A stretch of 64,000 bases of DNA from Pedobacter foliorum (GTDB lineage Bacteria > Bacteroidota > Bacteroidia > Sphingobacteriales > Sphingobacteriaceae), in NCBI RefSeq assembly GCF_013266735.1, contig NZ_JABSNU010000002.1, positions 558,001 to 622,000 of the forward strand, read 5' to 3'. This document shows, one piece after another, positions 18,701-26,357 of this stretch. The notes under the pieces are model-generated. The model had not been told where the DNA came from. It saw nothing but the letters and a program-made list of their open reading frames with translations, and did no database searches. Every line of letters starts with the position of its first letter. Within the stretch, counting starts at the first letter, position 1. Made by a program: the position numbers and the translations under genes.

Positions 18701-19201
18701 TTTGCCGCAAGTCGTGGCAGTCTGAATACCACCCTTGCCGGACGTGAAGAATGGATTGCATCGGAAGAAGACAGACAGGCTCAGGGTTACACACTTGATC
18801 AATGGAAGGCAATAGGGAAGGTGAGGGGCTTGGTTCCAGAAGGTGTTGTGAAGGACGAGAACGGCAATTTTATTAAAAACACAAAAGCAGTTGACCCGTC
18901 TGTTTACTGGCCACAGATTGTATCAAGTGGAGGCGTAGCCAGACCATATATCTACTCCGGAACTTATGTTAAAATGCGCGAGATCACCTTGGGGTACACT
19001 ATTCCCGAAAAAATCTCTGCAAAATTTGGGGTTAGAAATATACAGGTGGCTGTAGTAAGCCGAAATCCATTTATTCTTTTTAGTGATGTGCCAAATGTAG
19101 ATCCTGATTCTAATTACAACAATGGAAATGGGCAGGGTTTGGAGTATGGCTCTTTGCCAACCAGACGCAGTTGGGGCTTTAATTTAAACTTTAAGTTTTA
19201 A
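15734..19201 (+). CDS. SusC/RagA TonB-dependent receptor with STN domain (PUL1)
   Basis: An 1155-residue outer-membrane importer. After the signal peptide (to about residue 33) come an STN signalling domain (FKWENATILDAFKQIESQGE, about 40-120), a carboxypeptidase-like regulatory domain (FTVSGTVTDEKKIPIPGVSV, about 122-205), the plug (ETVVTALGIKREERSLGYAV, then YVVDGVPIDNSN and GPSASALYGARAANGVI) and a long beta barrel ending in the typical NLNFKF. It should take up an oligosaccharide captured by SusD, powered by TonB, and report substrate through STN to FecR. It is followed after 23 bases by SusD. Confidence 0.95.
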   Translation: MKKNLQSYYFFYGLLFKISLCVVLILSTSAYAQSKEKLYSFKWENATILDAFKQIESQGEVHFSYNPLDLNVNARFDLNIEKQKINNVLDAISKKVNIKYQINGQTIMIQSYKPVIVKVEFTVSGTVTDEKKIPIPGVSVINVTANKTVSTNENGKFSIAANKGDIIRFRMMGFQQSAIVAAESQKNITVVLKEESLELKETVVTALGIKREERSLGYAVSEVDGEGLKKARETNVINSLAGKVAGLIVNSTAGGPAGSSRVIIRGNTTVTGNNQPLYVVDGVPIDNSNYGGTGSEMYAQGYDFGDAISAINPDDIDKISVLKGPSASALYGARAANGVILITTKRGKGNSDLGIEVNSTASFENQLTSFDGYQYLYGQGRNQTINTSSLQAKTSMFNNFGARLDPDLMVISYDDVYRPYQKIGDNIGGFFRTGTTFTNNVSFSNANEKSSIRFSATDLRNNDIIPESGIRRNSFTFNGTSKFGSKLSLEARAFYMDENVNNRPALADDPGNIGNAFIGLANNVDQAWFAKTYKNPDGSYIEWGGGQYRLNPYWVINEMKNTTKKNRLLGALQLNYDITNWLSIQGRGSTDLTYINFEKFSPRTTPGVVTGALDQINRKHVTTEADVLITGQKQVTPSLYLAARLGGSISRVHNNADFMQFTNLTVPDAITPTSFTDKSIIPVPYKKNLNSIYALLSVGYKGYLYLDATVRNDAYSTLNKDYVYPSLSSSFVFSDAFKLSNKVLTMGKLRAAISEVASDTDPYLLDLYYSVNPLSFNGMSYGGLNTSRMPNANLLPTRTRSWEIGTELKFFENRIGLDVTYYNQRSRDQINNVPSPFSSGFSTRMINAGVVSNKGIEVLLTASPVARKDFKWDVSFNFARNINKVESLADGVPFLTLSEARWMGVAVIAKPGENYGSILSFDYQKDPNGNVILDPTTLLPLQSDERQVVGKGIYDWTGGVSNTVYFKNFSLSALIDVKFGSDLFSMTNLFAASRGSLNTTLAGREEWIASEEDRQAQGYTLDQWKAIGKVRGLVPEGVVKDENGNFIKNTKAVDPSVYWPQIVSSGGVARPYIYSGTYVKMREITLGYTIPEKISAKFGVRNIQVAVVSRNPFILFSDVPNVDPDSNYNNGNGQGLEYGSLPTRRSWGFNLNFKF

Positions 19202-19224
19202 GAGATTCATCAAGGGAGATAAAC

Positions 19225-20814
19225 ATGAAAACGAATATAAAAAAATATGCAGCTCTAATTACTATAATGGTATTGATGCTGAGTGCCTGTAAAAAATTTG
19301 GGGATGTAAACATTGATCCTACCAGGTCAAGTAATCTTGATCCCTCGTTACAGCTCACAAACGTTCAACTACGCTTCTCGGGAGATCTGGAAGTAAACGA
19401 GAAATTGGGGCTTGTATTTACAATGCCTCTTGTACAGCAAATCGGAGGAATCTGGCTAAATAGAAATGGCCAGTTCTACGTGTACGACCGGAATTACCTT
19501 TCCTCTTTGTGGAATAATACCTACAATAATGATGTGGTAAATATTGTAGATGCGGTTAACCGCACTAAAAACGATCCTACTAAAACAAATCTGAATGCCA
19601 TCTGTCGTATTATGAAGGTATATGAGTTTGCCAGAATGACAGATGTATATGGAGATATCCCATATTTTGAAGCAGGAAAGGCATTTACAGACGGAATAAT
19701 ACAACCGAAGTTTGATAAGCAGGAAGATATTTATAACGACTTTTTTAAAGAACTAGCTGAGGCCTCTGCCCAACTTGATGCTGCTAAAGATGCGGTAAAG
19801 GGTGATCTTTTCTACAACGGAGGAATTGCTTCATGGAAAAAATTCGCCAATTCATTGAGATTGAGGTATGCCATGCGTTTGGTAAAGATTAATCCTGATA
19901 AAGCAAAGGCGGAAGCACAGGCCGCATATACCGCAGGAGTATTTAGCAGTAACGCAGAGCTGTGTAAATTAGTTCATCAGGATGTCCAAAACAGCTATGT
20001 AGATATAAGAGGAAATGGCGTTTCAGCTGCCTTTTGCCAGTCTGAGGTTATTCCTCGTGTTCAAGATCCTTTCATTGAACAACTGAGAAATACCAATGAT
20101 CCTCGTCTTTCACATATGGTAAAATATTATATTGATATTGTGAACAGACCTTTTGATCGTATAGACATAACAGATCAGGTCAAAGCGCAAATTGGCTATA
20201 ACGGAGTACCTCCGAACGAATATATTTGGGACGGTTGGATGAATCCGATTACCATCGATATACCGGGTGTTGGACCAACTGAAGCTGTAAATAATGATCA
20301 AAAAGCACAATTGGCCAATTTCCTTATTAGGAATAATGCGCCGTTTCTTCATCAGACTTATGCTGAAGTTGAATTGCTTCTTGCCGAAGCAACAGTTAGG
20401 TGGGGGGCAAACTTTGGAGGAACAGCAGCGGAACATTATGCAAAAGGTATTGAAGCTGCAATTTCACAGTTAAGCCTTTTCCCTGGTGGGCCTTCCATCA
20501 GCTCAACAGACATCAGCAATTTCATAAAAGGTAATAACCTGATTCCGGGAAGGGAAATTGAGATGATCAATAAACAGCTTTGGATCGCATTGCTTTTAAA
20601 CGGACCCGAGGCTTACGCGAATTGGAGAAGAAGTGGATTCCCGGTTTTAGCCTCATCTACCAATTACGACTCATCAGTTCAAACTACCCCTAGAAGGTTC
20701 GAATACCCGATTTTTGAACTGGAGCAAAATGCGGTGAATGCGGCGGCGGCCGTAGCTGCAATTGGCCCTGGTGGTAATACCTGGACAAACAGGGTTTGGT
20801 GGGATAAACCATAA
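19225..20814 (+). CDS. SusD/RagB nutrient-binding lipoprotein (PUL1)
   Basis: A 529-residue surface lipoprotein with lipobox LSAC (Cys near residue 22). It shows the SusD layout: N-terminal segment with VNIDPTRSSNLDP, TPR-like helices (KKFANSLRLRYAMRLVKINP) and a C-terminal region with LLLAEATVRW and QLWIALLLNGPEAYANWRRSGFP. It forms the lid of the SusC barrel and captures glycan on the cell surface. It belongs to the SusD-like group with a YGDIPYFEAGK segment. The GH18 gene begins 19 bases after its stop. Confidence 0.95.
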   Translation: MKTNIKKYAALITIMVLMLSACKKFGDVNIDPTRSSNLDPSLQLTNVQLRFSGDLEVNEKLGLVFTMPLVQQIGGIWLNRNGQFYVYDRNYLSSLWNNTYNNDVVNIVDAVNRTKNDPTKTNLNAICRIMKVYEFARMTDVYGDIPYFEAGKAFTDGIIQPKFDKQEDIYNDFFKELAEASAQLDAAKDAVKGDLFYNGGIASWKKFANSLRLRYAMRLVKINPDKAKAEAQAAYTAGVFSSNAELCKLVHQDVQNSYVDIRGNGVSAAFCQSEVIPRVQDPFIEQLRNTNDPRLSHMVKYYIDIVNRPFDRIDITDQVKAQIGYNGVPPNEYIWDGWMNPITIDIPGVGPTEAVNNDQKAQLANFLIRNNAPFLHQTYAEVELLLAEATVRWGANFGGTAAEHYAKGIEAAISQLSLFPGGPSISSTDISNFIKGNNLIPGREIEMINKQLWIALLLNGPEAYANWRRSGFPVLASSTNYDSSVQTTPRRFEYPIFELEQNAVNAAAAVAAIGPGGNTWTNRVWWDKP

Positions 20815-20833
20815 TGTTAAACCTAATTTTAAT

Positions 20834-21823
20834 ATGATGAGAAAGTCAATATTATTAATACAAATCGTTTGTTTGTTTGCAGTGATGGTTTCCTGTGCTA
20901 AATCCAAAGCAATAGATCCAAGTATTCCAGATAAAAAGAATAAAGAGTTTTATGTTGTTGGATATATATTTGGGAGTGGCGATTTAGATGCAGCTTCTGC
21001 TAAGCTGGATTTCAGCAAGATCACACATTTAAACATCGCATTTTTAAATCCGGATGCCAATGGATTGTTCAGTCCATCACTAGGATTAACAGCAGCCATA
21101 AAAAGAGCACATGACAATAAGGTAAAAGTATTGTTCTCCTTTGGAGGAGGAAATGCCCCGCAACATCTAAAAGAACTCATAAAACCAGATAAACGTGCTG
21201 AATTGGTTAAGGAACTGGTTAAACTGACCAATACCTATAATTTTGATGGAGTAGATGTTGATCTGGAGGGAGATTTTATAGACCTGAATTATGAAGGATT
21301 GATTGTTGAATTGTCAGCTGCTCTAAAACCACATAAAAAACTACTGACAGCTGCAGTTGCAACCTGGAACGGGAATGCAATATCAGATAAGGCGCTGGCT
21401 TTATTCGACCTGATCAATATCATGTCTTATGACCAGACGGGCCCATGGAACAAAGAAAAGCCAGGCCCGCATTCAACCTATGAAGCGGCAGAAGCAGATT
21501 TTGCTTATTGGAACACATCAAGGGCTATACCTGCAAATAAGCTCACGCTGGGCCTGCCTTTTTATGGATATGGTTTCGGTCCTTCAATTCAGGAAAGTTA
21601 TTCATATGGTGATATTGTAAAAGGGTTTCCTGGTTCAGAGCTCGTTGATTTTGTTGTGGTACCTAATCAGGGAACGATCTATTACAACGGATTACCAACC
21701 ATAAAGAAAAAGGTAAGCTTTGCTTTAAATAAAAGAGCAGGGGGCGTCATGATTTGGCAATTGTTCGGCGATGGGACAGGGGATAAATCACTTTTATCGG
21801 CGATAAATGCCCAAATTCAATAA
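20834..21823 (+). CDS. GH18 family glycosidase lipoprotein, active motif intact (PUL1)
   Basis: A 330-residue lipoprotein of glycoside hydrolase family 18. The start MMRKSILL at 20834 is chosen because a longer frame runs into the SusD gene. The lipobox is VSC (Cys21). The catalytic motif DxxDxDxE is complete as DGVDVDLE, residues 138-145, with Glu145 as the acid/base. MSYDQTGPW and the final GGVMIWQLFGDG strand also match the family. GH18 enzymes cut beta-1,4 bonds next to N-acetylglucosamine, as in chitin or the chitobiose core of N-glycans. The small size and PUL setting favour an endo-acting surface enzyme; chitin versus N-glycan cannot be settled. Confidence 0.9.
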   Translation: MMRKSILLIQIVCLFAVMVSCAKSKAIDPSIPDKKNKEFYVVGYIFGSGDLDAASAKLDFSKITHLNIAFLNPDANGLFSPSLGLTAAIKRAHDNKVKVLFSFGGGNAPQHLKELIKPDKRAELVKELVKLTNTYNFDGVDVDLEGDFIDLNYEGLIVELSAALKPHKKLLTAAVATWNGNAISDKALALFDLINIMSYDQTGPWNKEKPGPHSTYEAAEADFAYWNTSRAIPANKLTLGLPFYGYGFGPSIQESYSYGDIVKGFPGSELVDFVVVPNQGTIYYNGLPTIKKKVSFALNKRAGGVMIWQLFGDGTGDKSLLSAINAQIQ

Positions 21824-21864
21824 GTGCAATAAAAGAAGTTATTTAAGATAATAAAGATATTCAG

Positions 21865-23202
21865 ATGAAAAAAATAATATACCTTATATTCCCCTTGCTC
21901 GTATTTATGCTTGGGTGTAAAAAAGATAATAGTGAGGTTGGCGGAGATTTTCACCCCAGGATTTTTGACCAGGGCTTAGTATTTCAGTCACCGTCCAGAA
22001 TTATACAAGAAGGGCAATCGGCTATCTATAACCGCTTGCTATTTTCTCCGGCTCCTGGTGCTAAAACAAAATTAAGCTGGAAGGTCGACGGCAAAGAGGT
22101 TTCAACAGATACTGCCTTTACGTTTACGCCCACTGCAGGTGGTGAATTTGAAATTAAACTGGAAGCAACATTTAATGGACAGACTGCAACACGCCTATCT
22201 AAGGTTTTGGTTAGCCCATCCACTTATACACCTAAAGTTAGCCCATTTGTAAACATGCCTTACCTTTCTGAAAATGGGGTTTCTGCTAATGTTACCTGGA
22301 CTAATGTTTCGCACGTAGCTTTTAGCGGCGCAAGGGTACTCCCTGATGGAGGAATTGATTTTTCAAAGGGCAATCAGAACCAAAATATAGATGAACTCGT
22401 TGCGAGAGGCCACATGAACGGTGTTCCTGTGCTATTGGGTGTCGCAGGTCGACTGTCGGGAGTAGATGGATGGTCGCTATACAACAGTACTGATTTTGGA
22501 TTGGTAATAAGTGATGCAGCCAAAAGAGCTCTTTTGGTAAAAACGCTAACCGAATATGTAGTAAACAGAAAACTGGACGGAATAGATGTTATGATGACAG
22601 ACTTAAGTAACGACGTTTATGATGTCTCAGCTAAAAGTGCCCAATCAGTTGGCCCTTTTGTATCAGAATTGAAGGCGGCCCTACCTGCCGGAAGCATTGT
22701 TACCGCCACGGTAACTACAAACTATATGCACTGGGAATACACAGATCTTTCAAAGGCCGACTGGATAAATGTTCATGCATTTGAGGATGGTGCTCATGTG
22801 GGGCCCGGGGCTCCTTTAGGACAGCAATCCTCACTTAGTTTTATGAATGATGGCGCAACCATCTGGAGAAATAAAGGTATTCCTGCCAATAAAATAGTTT
22901 TAGGAATTCCAGCCTTTGGTGTGAGGTACCTTGAATTAGATGGAGATGGTAATAACCTGAGCTGGGGATCTTATGACTATATGCCATTTAAGGACATATT
23001 AGTAAAGGATCCAACCGCTGCGCAAAAAGAATTCACGGCTGCTGAAGCTAAAGGTGTATATTTCAATGGTATTCCTCTGGTGACGCAAAAAGCCAATTAC
23101 ATAAAAGAAAAAGGTTTTAAAGGAGCGTACCTTTGGGCAGGCGACTATGATGCAGCGGGAGAAAATTCTTTGATGAATACATTAAGCCAGATACTCAAAT
23201 GA
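21865..23202 (+). CDS. GH18-like lipoprotein lacking the catalytic motif (PUL1)
   Basis: A 445-residue lipoprotein (lipobox LGC, Cys18). Residues about 35-118 look like an immunoglobulin/PKD-like beta domain (WKVDGKEVSTDTAFTFTPTAGG). The rest follows the GH18 barrel: FVNMPYLSEN, GVPVLLGVAG, ANKIVLGIPAFGVRYLE, FKGAYLWAGDYDA. At the active site DGIDVMMT (residues 238-245) replaces DGxDxDxE: Met243 stands for the Asp and Thr245 for the catalytic Glu. It is therefore probably a surface glycan-binding protein built on a dead GH18 fold. It sits 41 bases after the active GH18 and overlaps the next gene by four bases (ATGA). Confidence 0.85.
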   Translation: MKKIIYLIFPLLVFMLGCKKDNSEVGGDFHPRIFDQGLVFQSPSRIIQEGQSAIYNRLLFSPAPGAKTKLSWKVDGKEVSTDTAFTFTPTAGGEFEIKLEATFNGQTATRLSKVLVSPSTYTPKVSPFVNMPYLSENGVSANVTWTNVSHVAFSGARVLPDGGIDFSKGNQNQNIDELVARGHMNGVPVLLGVAGRLSGVDGWSLYNSTDFGLVISDAAKRALLVKTLTEYVVNRKLDGIDVMMTDLSNDVYDVSAKSAQSVGPFVSELKAALPAGSIVTATVTTNYMHWEYTDLSKADWINVHAFEDGAHVGPGAPLGQQSSLSFMNDGATIWRNKGIPANKIVLGIPAFGVRYLELDGDGNNLSWGSYDYMPFKDILVKDPTAAQKEFTAAEAKGVYFNGIPLVTQKANYIKEKGFKGAYLWAGDYDAAGENSLMNTLSQILK

Positions 23203-24392
23203 CAATTAATCCAGTTGTACCATTGCGCAGACTGATTTCTATTGATGCTTTCAGAGCAATTGTGATGATATTAATGATTTTTGTAAACGACCTGTGGACC
23301 TTGATTGATATTCCGGGCTGGCTTGATCATGTTTCGGCAGATGCGGATGGCATGGGGCTTGCCGATGTCGTATTTCCCGCTTTTTTATTTATTGTTGGAT
23401 TATCTGTGCCCTATGCTATAGAGAGCAGAAGAAAAAAGGGAGATGCCAATACTACTATATTTTTTCATATTGTAGCCAGAACAATAGCATTATTGATAAT
23501 GGGTTTGTTCCTTGTCAATTCAGAAGGTTATGCAGATGATGCAATTTTGCCTAAGGATGTCTGGATGATTTTATTGGTAATTGCCTTTTTTCTGATATGG
23601 ATGGCCTATAAAAAGCCTGAATTATTAAGCGTGAAATTGTTAAAGGCTGGGGGAGTTTTGATGCTGGCCATGTTGGCCGCCCTCTATAAAACAGAATCTG
23701 GCAATGGAATAACTGCTATGGGTATTCATTGGTGGGGTATACTGGGATTAATTGGCTGGGCTTATTTCATTGCTTCTTGTGTTTATCTTTTCTCGGCCGG
23801 AAAACCTATACTTCTGGTTCTTGCCCTTGTTTTTTTTATGTTCTTTAGCTGCGCCTCCAATTTAGGTTGGCTAGTGCCAATAGAAAGTATAAAAAAATAC
23901 ATTTGGATTGCGGGTGACGGATCTATGCCTGCATTCAGTATGGCCGGAATCGTTACCTCAATTTCGTACCGAAATCTTAGTTCTGCTAGTAAAAAATTCT
24001 GGATACAAATGGTCCTGTTCGCAGGTATTCTGATTGTCTTTGGCTTACTTACGCGCCCGATTTGGGGGATTTCTAAGATCAGAGCAACTCCATCATGGAC
24101 GGCCATCTGCTCGGGCATAGGGGTTCTTGGATTTTTAGTAACGGTATACATTAGTGATATTCGAAAAGTAGTAACCTGGTATAACTATGTTAAATCAGCA
24201 GGTACCAGTACGCTTACCTGTTATTTAATACCGTATATACATTATGCATTAATAGGATTACTGGGTCTATCGCAGTTACCAGATGTGTTGCGTACAGGAG
24301 TGCCAGGTTTATTTAAATCATTGATTTATGCCTTGCTTATTGTATTTGTTACAGGTTTACTCGAAAAAAGAAATATCAAGTTGAAGATCTAG
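23199..24392 (+). CDS. Multi-pass acyltransferase-like protein (HGSNAT/NagX, DUF5009 type)
   Basis: A 397-residue inner-membrane protein with about ten hydrophobic segments. The N-terminus RRLISIDAFRAIVMILMIFV and the segment GLADVVFPAFLFIVGLSVPY are hallmarks of the heparan-alpha-glucosaminide N-acetyltransferase/NagX/DUF5009 group. Relatives occur in N-acetylglucosamine and chitin catabolic clusters, where a role in amino-sugar transport or acetylation has been proposed. The start codon overlaps the stop of the GH18-like gene (ATGA), implying translational coupling, so a role in processing PUL1 products is likely. The true activity is unproven. Confidence 0.82.
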   Translation: MTINPVVPLRRLISIDAFRAIVMILMIFVNDLWTLIDIPGWLDHVSADADGMGLADVVFPAFLFIVGLSVPYAIESRRKKGDANTTIFFHIVARTIALLIMGLFLVNSEGYADDAILPKDVWMILLVIAFFLIWMAYKKPELLSVKLLKAGGVLMLAMLAALYKTESGNGITAMGIHWWGILGLIGWAYFIASCVYLFSAGKPILLVLALVFFMFFSCASNLGWLVPIESIKKYIWIAGDGSMPAFSMAGIVTSISYRNLSSASKKFWIQMVLFAGILIVFGLLTRPIWGISKIRATPSWTAICSGIGVLGFLVTVYISDIRKVVTWYNYVKSAGTSTLTCYLIPYIHYALIGLLGLSQLPDVLRTGVPGLFKSLIYALLIVFVTGLLEKRNIKLKI

Positions 24393-24985
24393 AGTTCGTT
24401 CAAGATCATAAGAATAAGAATAGAAAGAAGAGCATCACGCAAAACGTTGATTGCATTATGAAGGGTGTTGTAAACCGTTCTTTCTGTAAGCTCCGTTTTG
24501 TGTGAAATTTCTTTGAACGATAGACATTCAAAATAACGTAGCTGTACAATCTCCTTTTGCCTTGGTGTAAGTTTGTTAAGTGCACGCTCCAATCGTTTTC
24601 TTAGGTGCTCATCCTCCTGACTGGCAATTAGTATTGCTTCATAAGAATGAACAGAAACATATTGTTCATTAAGGTCTTCCAGATGCACAACGTTACCAGG
24701 ATCCTTGCGGATTTCCTTTTGATAGGTTTTATACATGATCCTTTTATAAACGGTAAAAACATATTGTTGAATGTTTTGTACGTGGGTTAGTTTATCTCTT
24801 ATTTGCCAAAGCTCTATAAACAGGTTTTGAATGCTCTCTTTAACGAGTTCTGGATTTCGGTATAATGACATTCCAAAACGATACAAGTCATCGTAGAACA
24901 AGTTGAAACAAGTATAAAGACCTTGTTTTTCGCCTTCGACTAAGAGCTTCCAGTTTTTTGTAATACCCTGATAATTATATTCCAT
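24389..24985 (-). CDS. ECF sigma-70 factor facing PUL1
   Basis: A 198-residue ECF sigma factor. Region 2 is seen in LFYDDLYRFGMSLYR and ESIQNLFIELWQIRDKL; region 4 in LNKLTPRQKEIVQLRYFECLSFKEI and TERTVYNTLHNAINVLRDAL. It ends in a hydrophobic tail (LLSILILMIL), as many Bacteroidota FecI-like factors do. It is convergent with PUL1 and overlaps the last PUL1 gene by four bases. Since the PUL1 FecR has no sigma gene before it, this is the likely partner; that pairing is inferred. Confidence 0.9.
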   Translation of the reverse strand: MEYNYQGITKNWKLLVEGEKQGLYTCFNLFYDDLYRFGMSLYRNPELVKESIQNLFIELWQIRDKLTHVQNIQQYVFTVYKRIMYKTYQKEIRKDPGNVVHLEDLNEQYVSVHSYEAILIASQEDEHLRKRLERALNKLTPRQKEIVQLRYFECLSFKEISHKTELTERTVYNTLHNAINVLRDALLSILILMILNEL

Positions 24986-25030
24986 GTATCTAGTTATCGA
25001 AGAAAAGCGTTGTAAGAAAACTAAAATAGG

Positions 25031-25080
25031 AAAAAAAATAGGATATGTTTACTTCAAGTTATGCTAAAATTATATCCTAT
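25031..25080 (-). terminator. Putative terminator of the MFS gene
   Basis: Read on the minus strand, ATAGGATAT (complement of 25072-25080) is followed by a 25-base loop, ATATCCTAT (complement of 25038-25046) and a run of eight T. The stem is AT-rich and the loop long, so strength is uncertain. The 12-bp palindrome ATCCTATAGGAT at 25074-25085 overlaps the gene's stop codon and may compete for pairing. Confidence 0.5.
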
Positions 25081-25084
25081 AGGA

Positions 25085-26281
25085 TTAGCTTTTTAAACTC
25101 AATCTGTATCCTACATAAACAAATGGAATTGTGCAGGTCATTACAATTGTAGTGGTTAACAATGCATCTTTTGAAAAGAACGAAACAACTGCACTTGCCA
25201 AGAAGCAAATTCCTAACTGAACCGTATTTTGCATAGCTGCAGCTTTTCCTAAGTTATTTGGGAATGATTTTAAAGCTTCTGCGACAACTATAGGGTAACA
25301 CGCACCATTTGATAAAGCCATTAAACAAAATGGTATTAACAATATGGTTAATGTTGGGGTAATTAATATAGTAACCAGGTAGAGTGATATTGCACTTAGC
25401 GAGTATAATATAAGCAATGCCGGAAGTAGTCTCTTTCCTTCTATTTTATTTGATAAGCTTCTGTATCCATAACCTCCAACCAAAAAAGCAATGGTTTGAG
25501 GAAAAAAACTAAAGCCTATTTGACTTTCATTGTATCCAAGTTCTTTTAAAAAGAAAGGAGAACCGGTAAGCCAGGCAAAAAAAGCCGCCGAGCAAAGTGC
25601 ATAAATTAATATATTTCCGAAATATCTTTTAGACTTTAAAAGTGATAAATAAGTTTTTTCTGATGGTGGACCAGCCGATTTAGTATTTTGGCTATTACCT
25701 ATTTTAGTTTCTTTTATTGTTAAGGTATATAAGATGAGCAATACTGCAATTATAGCTAGCGCTATAAATATAGATCTCCATCCAAAATAATTTAGTAAAA
25801 AAGCACCCATTAATGGGGCTAGTGCTGGAGAGAGCGCCACTAAGGGCATAATAGTAGCAAATATTTTATTGGTTTCTTCCTTTGGGTATCTTTCGATAAC
25901 TAATGCTTGCCAGCTTACTGCGGCTGCACAAACACCAATTGCCTGCACTAATCTTAGAAATAATAAGATATTTACATTTTTGGTAAAATAAATACCTAGT
26001 GAAGCAATTGTAAAGATGCTTAATCCCATTAAAACGGTTTTGGGTTTGCCAACTTTATCGGAGATTGGACCCCATAATAATTGTGCAATTCCAAATCCTG
26101 CCAAAAATAAACTCAGTGTAGCACTTACATTGCTTTTGCTGGTATTCAGATCTACACGCATTTTATCAAATGCCGGCAGGTACATATCTGTAGACAAAAA
26201 TCCAATAATACTTAGTCCTCCTAAGTAGATGAGAAATAGAAAGCTGTTTTTTTTATTTTTTTTGGCAATTTCACTGTTCAT
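25085..26281 (-). CDS. Bcr/CflA-type MFS drug exporter
   Basis: A 398-residue major facilitator with twelve predicted spans. Start MNSEIAKKNKKNS at 26281 is preferred; an upstream frame to 26341 runs through a terminator hairpin. The first span holds FLSTDMYLPAFDKM, typical of Bcr/CflA proteins, and loop 2-3 holds the MFS motif GPISDKVGKPK. The family exports bicyclomycin, chloramphenicol or other small compounds by proton antiport; substrate unknown here. It follows the glutaminase gene on the same strand but a terminator hairpin lies between. Confidence 0.88.
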   Translation of the reverse strand: MNSEIAKKNKKNSFLFLIYLGGLSIIGFLSTDMYLPAFDKMRVDLNTSKSNVSATLSLFLAGFGIAQLLWGPISDKVGKPKTVLMGLSIFTIASLGIYFTKNVNILLFLRLVQAIGVCAAAVSWQALVIERYPKEETNKIFATIMPLVALSPALAPLMGAFLLNYFGWRSIFIALAIIAVLLILYTLTIKETKIGNSQNTKSAGPPSEKTYLSLLKSKRYFGNILIYALCSAAFFAWLTGSPFFLKELGYNESQIGFSFFPQTIAFLVGGYGYRSLSNKIEGKRLLPALLILYSLSAISLYLVTILITPTLTILLIPFCLMALSNGACYPIVVAEALKSFPNNLGKAAAMQNTVQLGICFLASAVVSFFSKDALLTTTIVMTCTIPFVYVGYRLSLKS

Positions 26282-26300
26282 GATGGCACAAAGATAAAAC

Positions 26301-26333
26301 AAAAAAAAGAGGGCGTCTACCAGACGCCCTCTC
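26301..26333 (-). terminator. Rho-independent terminator of the glutaminase gene
   Basis: On the minus strand an 11-bp GC-rich stem, AGAGGGCGTCT paired with AGACGCCCTCT around a two-base loop, is followed by a run of eight T. It begins 25 bases after the stop codon at 26358. Confidence 0.9.
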
Positions 26334-26357
26334 ATATTCATTTCAGTAAATGCTGGT

